From assembly GCA_022578965.1 (NCBI GenBank), contig MU400574.1, forward strand, positions 171,780 to 235,779: a DNA stretch of 64,000 bases, in the 5' to 3' direction. Position 1 is the stretch's first letter. Each line of letters begins with the position of its first letter. This stretch comes from Xylaria sp. FL1777 (Eukaryota; Ascomycota; Sordariomycetes; Xylariales; Xylariaceae). The translations under genes were made by a program, and so were the position numbers. Below are positions 37,032 to 47,918 of this stretch, piece after piece. The notes under the pieces were generated by a model. It was not told the origin of the DNA. It searched no databases and was given only the letters and a program-made list of their open reading frames with translations.

Positions 37032-39089
37032 TTAATATTCCAACTTGGTTTGACATTTCCTCTTACCAGGTAAACAACGAATCCGAAGCTCAGGCTTCAC
37101 CCAGATACTATAGACACGGAAGTCCCTGTCAAATTCTAACAGTTTCGACACTTTCTCCATGACAAATGACCAGAACAACTTAGCAACAACCAGCCGGAAT
37201 GTGATCTTCGCCATCTCACGTCCCGGGCACTGCCGTGGGCCGATCATGAACGGCATATAGCCCCGATGGTCGTCGTTCGCGAAGACCGGGTGGTACTTCG
37301 GATGATCGGGCGATAATAGCCAGCGCTCTGGTCTGAAGTTTGATGGGTCGTGGAAGAAGCGCCCACTGCGGTTGTATGCGAAGAAAGAGGTCCGGCATAT
37401 GACCTGGAGTAGAACACGTCAGAAGGGATGGTTTTCATAGCAGTAGAGAAATGCAGTTTCGTCTTGTAGGAATACTCACGTCTTTGGGGACATAAGTGCC
37501 ATCCACCATGGCTCCCGGGCTAATCCGCGCCAGCGAGTGATGTGTCGCCACCGTGACGACGCGCAACGTCTCCTGCATACAGGCATTGAGCCAAGGTAAG
37601 CTCTTCAGATTGTCAGCGTTTATATCCTCATAGCGCGAAAAATTCCCCCGGATCTCCCGCTTCAGCTCTTCCAACACTTCGGGATTGCGAAGACCAAAGT
37701 AGAATAGCATGTACATCGTCACGGACGTGGTATCGTAGCTCGCCATGATTAGCTACCCGATGACAATCTGCATATGTCATATCTGCTTGTTGGTTTTGGG
37801 CGACTCTTTCGCTGATGGGAGAAGCTGCTCGAAGAAATCGGAGTGTTTGAGATTGTGCCGCTTCTCGATCCGCTCGACAATCATGGCTCTCAAACTTTTG
37901 AGAATTTGAAGGAGTGAGCGCATGAGCCACCAAGGCGTGAGGAGCATCATGGCAGGGGTTAGGATAGGAGCTATCTTAGTTGCTGACAGAATAACTACTA
38001 GCATGCTGGCTAAGTCCATGCCCGCGAGAAAGGTATGCGTCTTCACTATAGGATTTTGTCAACATCAGGGGTGATAGACTACAGAGGATAAACGAACTAT
38101 CTCGAAGCTCGTGCAACTCCTGTCCACATGCAAGGTCCGTTGCAGAGTCCATGGCCGGCCATGTAAACCACTGTTGGTCGTCAGAATATCAGTCATTTCA
38201 GCAAACCAGAGCTCTCGAGAACCATACCTCACTAATGTCCAGACCTACTGATTCTTGACCGTGCTCCCTCATTTGCGATACTATTAAGTCAATATATTCG
38301 TTCAAAGTGGATATCTTGGCCTTTAGAGAGTTGCTGCTGAAAGCGGGAGCCATGGTCTTAGAGACGGTACGGTGTATTTCGGGGTTTTTCTCCCAGACTA
38401 TACCGTCATCTCCACCGCCGAGGCCATCCGTCAGAGGCGTTTTGATGAATGTATCTTTCAGATCTCTTTTCGCGCTATGGATATCTAACTTCGATATTAG
38501 AAACGATATAGCGAATGAAGAGGTACGGGGCTTTCAAAGCTACCAATGGCCGCCTGTGGCTCCAGGAAAACCAATGAATTTGGCCCGATGCGAACTATGT
38601 CACCTATCTGGATGTTCAGTTGATTGATCTGCATTCTTTTTATATAACTAGAGGGCGCAGAACCCAAGTTTCACACTGGGCTGCTATCGTACCATATTCT
38701 TTGATGGCCCGCTCAACGACCCAGGGCCATCTGCCCGAAGAGCTAAGAAGCCGTTTAGATGTTTCGATGCTCTCTTTCTCCCCGTAAGTCGCAAACTTAC
38801 AAATGATAAGCCGCCCATATATCTGATATCGACGCAAGCCTCGGTCCAGGATATTTGGCCAAAGGGTGAAAGAAAATATTGTAGATGGAGACCAAGATAG
38901 TTCGGGTCACAAGCTACAAGTACTGGTCAGCGACTGAATCCCAACTGAGCCGCAAATTGGTGAGATGGCGGGTCAAGAAGTATATTACCATACCGTGCCG
39001 CTGACGACAAGTACCCATTGCCATAGCGTTATGCTTGTTAGAAGTGACGACACTGTTGTTAACCTCTCGGAATACGTGGATGAGGGCAT
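37032..39089 (-). pseudogene. Cytochrome P450 pseudogene with two in-frame stops
   Basis: Eight exons (39089-38994, 38913-38801, 38742-38693, 38603-38544, 38484-38228, 38170-38098, 38045-37480, 37403-37032) join in frame to 529 codons. The protein would have an N-terminal membrane anchor, then [21 protein letters not shown] and GDIVRIGPN. Further motifs are ETLR (ExxR), FRPERW and the haem loop FMIGPRQCPGRE, which fits FxxGxRxCxG. Two stops fall in the helix I region: TGA at 37779-37777 and TAG at 37755-37753, only seven codons apart. The intact paralogue at 39878-41836 aligns there without a gap and has Gln where this gene has TAG, so CAG to TAG is the likely change. Exons 3 and 4 (50 and 60 bases) match the paralogue's exons 2 and 3 exactly in length, showing a shared origin. 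The gene is transcribed divergently from that paralogue. Confidence 0.85.
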
Positions 39090-39877
39090 GATGGCGAGTA
39101 GTCAGGAGTCTGGAGACTAGGCAGGAAATATTCCAACAGAAGCATACAAGAGTAGGTAGGTATTCTTGATCGGATTCTGGACAGAAAAGGAAATATCACA
39201 TTTGATGGGAAGTGATAATTGATCATAGGTAGCTCGTCCTCCCAAGAGCTGACACGATGGTAGATAGGATATCAATGAACAGTACGGTATCGAATGTACT
39301 TATTAATCTCATTGGGAATAACGATTCTACTATACGTATTTCATACCTCCTGCCGGCAGGCGATTACTCAGAATAGCCAGTCTCAGTGTCTCAGTGCCAG
39401 GCCCCCGGCGCCGCAATTCCGCGAAGTGCCCACATCGGCGTCGGCGCTGGTGGATATGGAGTCCACGATAAACAGGTTACCGGCCGGTAGTGCATTTTTT
39501 GTGCATTACCATTACTGACCATGCTTCCCATTAGAAATGCAGCAAGCCCGTCACAGGTGTGTATTTCGAAAGTACCTAGGTAGTAGGGTGAACATAAGGC
39601 AATGCCGTACTTACATGTAGGTATACAGTAGGTACATATAGCCGTACAGACCTAAGTACCTAACCCATATAAACTACCTAGGTACCTACTATATAGACTG
39701 TTATATAAATGGCATTAAGCACCTAGCACCTAGGTAGGATTAATACAGAAGAGCTAGGCCAGGCTGGGCTAGGCTAGGCTGTATTGGGCTGGCTGGCTGT
39801 ATGGGGACCAACTCTCTCGTCTTCTTGAGAATGGCCAGCCACATTGTCACCCTGCCCCTCCTCCTGACATCGTCGCC
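39090..39877. promoter_or_regulatory. Shared promoter region between divergent P450 genes
   Basis: These 788 bases lie between the start codons of the two divergent P450 genes and must hold both promoters. They contain a dense run of TACCTAGGTA-type motifs (39570-39735) and GCTAGGCT/GGCTGGCT repeats (39750-39800) just before the plus-strand gene. No specific regulator site was proven. Confidence 0.5.
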
Positions 39878-41836
39878 ATGCTTCAGCTGAGCTACTTCTG
39901 GGACTTGATGAGCCACCTGCCAATCAGGCAGCTTCTCATCGTCGCCCTCGCTGTCTTGGTGTCCCAGCTCGTTTACAATTTGAAGTTTCACCCACTTTCC
40001 AAGTACCCAGGTCCAAAGATCGCTGCCGTCTCCAATATCTGGTGGGTGTTTCATAGGTACGCCTGCGCCCGCATCTCCCTGTCGCATTCTATTTGCCTTA
40101 CCAACTAACCCTGTTTTGCAGCATTAGCGGACGGTACCCTTGGGTAATCGAGGAGACTCTTAGGCAGTATGGTAATTGTTATTGTTACCTTTGGTCTTGT
40201 GTTATCCATCATTCATCATGGGGCTGACGGAAGATCAGGCGACGTCGTCCGCATAGCTCCGAATGAACTCGTCTTTCTTACACCACAGGCGGCCAAAGGT
40301 CAGCTCAAGGCCAGCTTCAGAGCAGTAGAACTGTTTTGCAGTGCCTGCGTCATCGCCTCGGAGTACATGGTTGATCTAACCGAGCATATGCAGACATATA
40401 TCTAGCGCAGGAGAATCACCTCGAATCCTTCGTCCAGGTTGGGTATGATGCTCTCGACACCGGCGACAATGGAATTTCGGGCGAGCCAAACCCCGTCAGA
40501 CATCGCGAGGTCGCGAGGAGACTCGCTCCAGCTTTTAGCAACAGAAGCCTAATGGCTAAGGAAACGACCATACAAGGGCACATGAACCAATTCATGGAAA
40601 AGATAGAGCATTTGCAAGGGAGAGACATAGAGCTCCGGCAATGGTCTGACTGGCTGGCGCTTGATCTTTCCGCCGACATGACATATGGCCAAGACTTGGG
40701 TCAAGTGCGCGACAGTAAGTCTAACCGCACGAGTTCGCGGATTTGAGACTATGGTGCTGCTGATACTCACACTCACCCATGCCACAGTGAAAGATTCAGT
40801 CTTCCTCAACTCGTCTCTAAAGCTCAACCTTTTCCTCACCTTGAGTCAGATATCGAGGAAGTTCAACTTGGCCGCTCGCGTGCTTCTTACACCTCTCATG
40901 TACCTCTCCATTCCTCTCTCCGTCTGGTTCACTATCACGAGTTTGATCAAGACGAACGCCAAGGACCTTCAACAGCGGATTGACCGCCGAGGAAATACAG
41001 AGCACCTGGATTACGTCGAGCAACTAATCCCCTTCGATAAGCCCTTACCCACGAAGAAGGAACTTTTCCATATCCAGAACGTTGCAGGACAGTTGCTGCT
41101 GGCTAGCTGGCAACCGTTGGCTAATCAGTTTTACACCATCGTTCTTTTTCTGCTAAGAGAGCCTGGCGTTTACGCAGCTCTGGTCTCAGAAGTAAGGGCT
41201 GCCTTCTCACATGATTCTGATATTACGATTGGAAGCCTTGCTGCCGGGAACTTGAGATACCTACAAGCTTGTGTTTCCGAGGGTCTTCGAATACATGCGG
41301 AAACCGTCGACGGGTTACCGCGCATCAGCCCTGGTACTACTGTTGATGGACATTTCGTTCCTCAGGGGGTGAGTTACTCTTCGCCATCTAAATCTCCAAG
41401 CAGGTCGAGGTTATAGATGGCTTGCATCGCATATCCCCGTACTTATGAATCACTGACTTTCGCTCCGCTTATTACTTAGGTCATTTGCCAGATAAGTTAC
41501 TTTTCAGCCGTGCGAAGCCCACGCTTTTTTCACGAGCCACTTAGATTTCGTCCGGAACGCTGGCTGTCGCCAGACGACCCGAGATTCGACCCGTCGTTTG
41601 AGAACGACGTCTTGAAAGTTTCGAAGCCGTTTAGCCAAGGTTTGAGGGGCTGCCCCGGCGGGTCGATAGCCACGGCGATCGTCCGCCTATTCATCGCCAA
41701 GCTTGTGTGGCGATTTGACCTTGAGACCACCCAGAATGACATCTCTTTTGACAAAAACTTCAAGTTTATGACTTTCTGGGAAAGACCGGACTTCTTCGTC
41801 CGTGTGATACCCGCCAGGAGACCACAGGATACTTGA
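39878..41836 (+). CDS. Cytochrome P450 mono-oxygenase, likely tailoring enzyme
   Basis: Six exons (39878-40056, 40122-40171, 40239-40298, 40394-40714, 40788-41368, 41480-41836) give 515 residues with no stop. There is a hydrophobic N-terminal anchor (LLIVALAVLVSQLVYNL), so it should sit in the ER membrane. The proline-rich hinge is HPLSKYPGPK. ExxR is EGLR (368-371), PERW follows, and the haem loop is FSQGLRGCPGG with Cys at about 455. In helix I the usual A-G-x-x-T is replaced by ASWQP (309-313), which lacks the conserved Gly and Thr. Some P450s that rearrange or dehydrate rather than hydroxylate depart from this motif, but no reaction can be assigned here. In PKS-NRPS clusters such P450s oxidise or ring-expand the tetramic-acid product. 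It is probably co-regulated with the cluster, at its distal edge. Confidence 0.9.
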
Positions 41837-43999
41837 ACAAGATTTTCATGTATGTAGGGGATTGCTACCAAAGAAGAGTCATACTATAGCACGACTAATA
41901 AGAATGTCAATAGAGAAAGAAAATTTTTAATACACAGTAGAAAGGAAGACGGAGTGCCCCCGTGTGACGAATCAAATTCTGTATATTGAAGCTACTTTCT
42001 AATGATTAATATCATATCATGTTACAAATCTATACCTAATTGATTTGAAAGTAGGTACCTGACAAGATCGCATAATCTGATGTGTCGCGGGCGCACGGCT
42101 TGGCTCTGGCTCTGGCTCCTCCTGGGTTGCAGATTTGGGACCGCAATCGAAGTGACTTCGCTGAGATGACCCCGGACACGAGCCTCAACCAAGATCCTTC
42201 TAATTTTCAACTCCGCCAAGGGTTCTCTAGTTCACCACATCACTTGCCGTACAATAGTCGCAGGTGAGATCCGTAGCGGATAGGACTCAATATTACCTCC
42301 TTCCCTAACGGCCTTTCCCTGTCCAAGAGAATATCATAGTGCAGAGTCTGACACCTTCCGGCGGCGTTAATCAGCTTGTTTAAGGCCGGCATGCAGGCAG
42401 GCAGTCGGACTCGGAGTTCCATAGCCTGATTTGGCAATTATCTAGGCTGCTTGCATACATGTCGATCTACAGATCCCTGTACGTACATACGCTGCTGACC
42501 ACCATCGTAGAGCTTCGCGAGTGCGTCAGGCGATCTACATGAAATTCTAGTCCGAGACACGCAGAATGAGGATGAGCATATTAATGTGTACATGGCTAGC
42601 CGTACAATTAGCACAGAACTTTGTCATTTCTATAGTCGGCCCAGTCGCACTTCCGACTCTAGCGCGCTGTCGGGGTCTTGACTCTTCAGCCAGAGTAGGC
42701 ATCGAAACGGCAGCCTGCAGCTACGCCACTTCTTCTGATAGAGGTTCACCAGTAGCAGGCAATTAACTCGGCGGTGGTGATACGTAACATGCATAAGCTC
42801 ACAACCATGAATGCCACAGGTCACCGGAAACTTGTCTCTTATCTATAACTGGGTTGGAAATCCTAAGTAGCTAGGCGGCACGCAATCAATCAAGTAAGCT
42901 TTCATACCGCGCGTAGTGTTGCGCCCTACCTAGAGATTAGTCCAACTTATGTTCTGTCTTGTGAGCAGACTAGTTAAGCAGCACATGCTTACCTCCTACC
43001 CTAACTGATCTCTCCCCAGCGGTTGGCCCGGTCAACCAACTGTTCGCCAAGGCTAGCTTATTCGTTCTATATTACCATATCTTCTAGAGCGACGTCGTCG
43101 GTGATCTAGATCGGTTTACGAATTTGGTCGTTTATCCGCTAATTATAGCTTGGCTTCTGGTGTAGTAGGCCGATGGTTTATGTATAATACCACCTTTTTG
43201 TTGTCAAGCGGGGGAGGGGGGGGTTGGTTTTAAAAAAAATCAACTAGTTACATAAGATAATAAAAAATAAATTGAATATAGCTTAAATAAAAACATCATA
43301 CCTTAATAAAGTTTAATTGTTTCGTTTCTTTTAATACGGCGTGTTAGTAAGGTTAGCACGCCGATGGTAAAACGGAAGCCCGGCGACTACGACGAAAAGG
43401 TCGGACCGCTGCATCACGAAAACGAGGTAGTATATTGAGTATCCCGTTTGTCCTAAGCAGCAGGTTTTGTGACAAATAGACGACGCCACTAATCCATCAA
43501 TAGAGTAGCGGTATATGACACGCCGCGCCTCGAACTCACCTATTGTAATTGTGTGCGTTAGGTCGACCTGTGTACGGAAAGCCAGTTCCTAACCCACTGT
43601 CGTTGACCGAGGGCTCTGTCCACCTCAATATCGCTTCCCTAGGACTCTTTTGAGAATTTTCAGAGGCTTATGAATCAATTGACTACCACTCTTCTATGGA
43701 GCTCTAATAATTCTGACCTAGCTATATCTGGCCTTTCCGTTCTTGCTAATGACCAAACCCTCCGATGCGAGTATCGGCAGTGCCCGGGGCTCACGATAAT
43801 AGAAAGCCGTCATTACAAGTTTAGCATCTTAGATAGCTATGCGTCTCGGGGCATCCTCTTTATATACCACACCGCTTGAGCACTTTGGTTCAAACATAAT
43901 GTGCCACCTCACCACAGTATCATCCGTTCTAAGTGCGAGGCCTTTATCTCCCACAATCTTGCGGCGGTTGTAGACTGTTGTCCATGTGAACTCTGGCCC
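41837..43999. other. Gene-free stretch at the edge of the cluster
   Basis: No coding region is recognised in 2.2 kb. It includes an AT-rich patch (43220-43325) beside a G-run near 43209-43225, a hairpin at 43337-43363, and assorted short open frames without domain content. It probably marks the end of the metabolite cluster. Confidence 0.45.
43337..43363. repeat. Short hairpin
   Basis: A perfect 7-bp inverted repeat, CGGCGTG and CACGCCG, is separated by 13 bases in an otherwise AT-rich setting. The function is unknown. It may be the end of an old mobile element. Confidence 0.4.
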
Positions 44000-44977
44000 C
44001 TAATCAAGCACACAGCCAACTCTGGCTCGCTCAATTGCCTCTTTCGACATCGCAGAAAGAATCGCTTCGTGGTGCTCAATAGGCATTATATGAATCTTTC
44101 GTGGCATATGGCTATGTACAGCCTGTAGGAGGAGCTCCAAGCCTTCTTCAGAAAGGCCAGTACGACTGTTGAACAGACTCTCAGAAACGATGAATCCCTC
44201 AGAAGCGCTGTTGATCTGGTATAACATGATGTCTTCTACGGAGAGTATTGTGTAGATCCGATTTTCGCCGTCTGAGGACGTTAAAGAAGACTGTTCTGTG
44301 TTTAATAGTGCTGAGGGATAATTTTGCCTAATTAAGGAAAGGGCATGTTCGACATTACGACAGATGACAACCGAAGTCCCACCAGCCGGGACAATACAGG
44401 CACTGAATATCTGCCATTCGGGAACATTGCGTGGCGCAGCGAGGATGGGATCCAAGTGCTGAGGCTTGGTAGTGTGTTCCCTGACGGAGAATCTCATAGT
44501 GGCAATCCGAAAAATAGCAGTTACGAGCCTATAGAAGGTAACGTGATTGTACGGACCGCTGATAACGTGCCTCCACTGGAATAAAAAGTCGGCCAAGATC
44601 TTGCCAGCGAGAGCTTTACGCCGTCCGGTGGGTACCGGACACAGTTTCGGACAGGTTCCGCGGAATGCAATTTGCTGGGGATTCAGTAAAAGGGGGACAG
44701 CATATGGAATTAGTGCTCGATGGGGATTCGGTGGTTGATAAGGCTTAAAATCATCCACGGACACTGGACGGTTGCGCATAAGGCACAGGGCCATCTGGCG
44801 GTGAGAGTCCTTTCTATCAAGTAGTAGAGCATCAAGATTAAGGTCGAAGGTCCAGACCGCGTCGATCCAATTTGGTCGCGCAAAATATGGATTGACTGTG
44901 TCGTCCTGCCGATGCCAGGGTGAAGAGTGCGGGTACGAATACAGGGCATCAAAAGTAGCGTCTGGTTTGATTAGCAC
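44000..44977 (-). CDS. Hypothetical protein of unknown function, 5' end uncertain
   Basis: An open frame of about 325 codons has coding-like composition, ending in a C-terminus with ARVGCVLD. I do not recognise a family. No membrane segment or signal peptide stands out. Visible stretches include WTFDLNLDALLLDRKD, LIPYAVPLLLNPQQIAF and GTSVVICRNVEHALSLI. The frame stays open above 44977 to two adjacent TAG codons (45010-45005), and beyond these the same frame is open again to an ATG at 45130. Either an unrecognised intron removes the stops, or a former 377-codon gene has been broken there; tandem CAG-to-TAG changes could do this. It is unlikely to belong to the metabolite cluster, being 2.2 kb beyond the last P450. 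Confidence 0.5.
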   Translation of the reverse strand: MLIKPDATFDALYSYPHSSPWHRQDDTVNPYFARPNWIDAVWTFDLNLDALLLDRKDSHRQMALCLMRNRPVSVDDFKPYQPPNPHRALIPYAVPLLLNPQQIAFRGTCPKLCPVPTGRRKALAGKILADFLFQWRHVISGPYNHVTFYRLVTAIFRIATMRFSVREHTTKPQHLDPILAAPRNVPEWQIFSACIVPAGGTSVVICRNVEHALSLIRQNYPSALLNTEQSSLTSSDGENRIYTILSVEDIMLYQINSASEGFIVSESLFNSRTGLSEEGLELLLQAVHSHMPRKIHIMPIEHHEAILSAMSKEAIERARVGCVLD

Positions 44978-45130
44978 TACTTCAATGGTGCAACAGGCCT
45001 CTTGCTACTAACATTTCGTTCTCTGCAGCAGTATGTATGAGAACCTTGCTAGCATGGCATCGTCGCTTAGAACGGCTTGCGTGGAGAAGTAAACGGACCC
45101 TAGAATCGCCTTAGGATTCAATAGATTCAT

Positions 45131-45965
45131 TATGAGGATGGAAGTCAACGTACCGTTTAACTTGATATACAACCAAGTCTCCATATTGTAATTGCAAGTA
45201 ACAATAAATGCTGATTGGAAATGTGGCCTGGTAAGAAAGCTGATTGATATTTGTGATGATGCCTCAGAGTCGAGCAGGCCACTTTGTCAGCTCTCTTTAA
45301 CTTCCGAACAACAGCAATCAAGAGGTGAACCCAAAACGAATCCAGAAGCCACCGACGACAGATAAGCTTGGTGGGTGCCATGAACAAGGACACTCAAAAC
45401 TATAGCTCTTGCTACAATTTTAACGAGTAGCTTCCCCTTTCTAGCTGCCGCTTCCAGTTGTTCGGCTGGGGGAAGGGGGAAGAGCGAAGGTAAAATTATT
45501 TACTCTTGAGGAGCTAACCTGATATGTTTATTTTGGATCAACTTTCATTACTTCCACCTTCGGTTTACACAAGATTTTTCGATAGTCCTGTCTGTGAAAA
45601 ATAAGACTTAGAAGGTGAGGAATCAATTGATATTACAAATAACACTTTGAGCCCTATCCCAGTGATTATCAGTTGCCTTCCCGTCACCCTGGGAAGAATT
45701 CATGTTTGAAACCGTCTGGGTTTGCTGGTTCCAAGCCGAACTACCGTGCGCTACTATGAATCCTAAAAAATTCAGTTCCCAGTTCCTGTGGATAGTAGGG
45801 TAGGGTAGGAGAGGAGAGGACTAGGCCAATTCACTCATCACTGTGACATTAATAACAAGTCGATCCAATTAATAAATACGGCCGGCTGGTTAAGAGATAA
45901 GCTTAAAAGCGGCACGAGAAGGTAACAAGTAATTATATCTACAGTTTCCTAGTTAATCATCCACC
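45131..45965. other. Intergenic region
   Basis: It lies between the hypothetical gene and the 3' end of the transporter gene. A small open frame at 45157-45393 (-) has no domain. A few AT-rich tracts are present. Nothing else is recognised. Confidence 0.45.
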
Positions 45966-47918
45966 TTACGTCCCGAGATTCAATGGAGACTGGCACGTGA
46001 ACGAGTTGACTTGAGGGATCTGAAAGGCCTCGATGAATCTAGCAAGCGTCAGTGTCGCAATTCCAATTTTTCGGGAAATGGGGAAGCGTTTTACCCTTCA
46101 ATGGAGGCATACAAGCCTAGCCCGGACAATGCGAGGGAGGCTAGGAAATATAACACATTCCAGATATTCATTGATACCTGAAAGATACCTCCAGACCAAA
46201 ATCCTCGAATATAGCGGTTGAATCCAGTAAGACCCCGAGAAGTCCTGCCCACGGCTGGATCAAATGTACCCATAGTTTGCTTCTTGAGATCGTATCCAAG
46301 GGCGATCCATGGTGGGATTGTGTATGACAAATTGAGGAGGGTCGTCGCAGATATGATACTGACGAAATAGACGTATGCTGGGATTGCGGCAGCGATGACA
46401 AATGCGATACTCCACCAAACTGGGACAATTGCGGCATAAAAGAGCTTTCCTCCCTTGGAAGTAATCAGCGGAGCTTTGAAGATGTCCACCAGTACGTTGT
46501 TGTAGAAAACCTTGATGCCGATGTTTCCGTAGAGCGCTGCGGCAATCAGACCGCTCAAGAGAGTAAGCGTGTTGCCTGTGGGAATTAGTTTCTTCTAGGT
46601 TGATAAGATGGATGGGTGAGAACAAACCGGCCGTTTGCCATCCATAATTAGAAACCCCGAGATACGCCGGATTGAAGGTATACTGTCCTTGGTAGTAGTA
46701 CATGAAAGATCCGTATACTACATAAGCGGTGTAGATGACAGCTTGGGCAACAAACATTCCTTTTAGAAAATCATGTGGTCTTCTCATTTCTGCCATAAAC
46801 TCGATGAACAATTGTAGACCGGCAAACGCTAACACCCCTGAGAGCAAACCGTTGATAGCTCCGATAAGGTTCGTTGTAGGGAGACCTGCAAAGGTAACTA
46901 TAGGGGGATAATTGCCATTGGCGTCTGGCATAATGGACGTTGGGTCGATTGCACCTGGTTTTTCTTAGCTCAGCGGTCTAGATCAAAATTTTACAACTTA
47001 CTCCCAACAGATCCTAGAGTTGCGATTGCGAAATTGGGTGGATTGTGAGCGGTAGCTCCCATGGAGATAAAGATTGCCAAGATGTTGAGCCAGAACCCGA
47101 AGTTAGCAAGCCAGCCGAATGATCTTAAGGTGCGGATCTGAGTTAGAAAGAACCCGACTATGACGAAGATCAAAGGACAAACGATGTAGCAAATCCGGTA
47201 TCTGGACATTTCGGAGATGTTCTGCCCAAACAAGATGGTGACCTGACCCAAGATAAGCAAGAGACCGACGGCCTGGAGGACATTGACGACATGGCGCGCA
47301 GTTGTTCCCCATGCACGGAATGCTAGATCACCGTAATTGCGAGCTGGAAATTCGTGCGAGTCGACTCCCATGAAGACCTTCCAGAGAAGATAGCCGCTAT
47401 AGACGCTGATAATGCCGAAAGCCGTGAAGATGCCAATGCCCGGGCCATAGCCAAGTGTGCCGATGGCGAAGGGGACCGCGAAGGGACCCAGGACATCAGT
47501 GGTGATCTGATCTATTATTAGCTTTCACCACTGCCCTGGAGACTTTGCTGCGGCGTACCAAGTAGAAGACTGCTCCCCACGAGGCGGTGCGGAAGGCCCG
47601 GCTCGCATCGACCCATTCCTCGTCGCTCACGAGATGGCCATTGCTCACGGCGCCGTGGCTCTCGCCGGCGGGCGCTCCGGGAGCCGCATCGGCAGGCTTC
47701 TTGCGCGAAGACAAGAGGGTGCGCCACTGCCACTGCGGCGCCTCGAGAAGCTGCTGCTCCTCGCGAGTGCGCTGGGCGTAGTAGTGGTACTCCTCGAAGG
47801 TCACGGCGGCGTCGTGCACCTTGCGCTGTCGGGGCGGGTAGTACGAGGCGTAGACCGGCGGCGGCGACGGCGGCGACGGCGACAGCGTGTCGGCGGCATT
47901 CTCGATTTTCTCAGCCAT
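45966..47918 (-). CDS. Neutral amino-acid transporter, Aa_trans (AAAP) family, Mtr-like
   Basis: Five exons (47918-47559, 47506-47002, 46954-46628, 46575-46095, 46038-45966) give 581 residues. A hydrophilic, Pro-rich N-terminus of about 110 residues ends in WVDASRAF. About eleven membrane segments follow, starting at GAVFYL and DVLGPFAVPFAIGTLGYGPG. Later blocks such as AINGLLSGVLAFAGLQLFIE and MRRPHDFLKGM are typical of fungal amino-acid permeases of the Aa_trans family, which includes Neurospora mtr. The last exon is only 73 bases: reading through its intron gives a stop at 46091, but splicing (GTAAAA...GCTAG, 56 bases) adds a family-like tail with FIEAFQIPQVNSFTC. The protein would sit in the plasma membrane and import amino acids by proton symport (family knowledge). 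No defect is seen. Confidence 0.9.

Noticed and set aside
45966..47918. Purine/cytosine permease as identity of the transporter
   Set aside because: The hydrophobic blocks and the GTLGYGPG and MRRPHDF segments fit the Aa_trans amino-acid transporter family instead.
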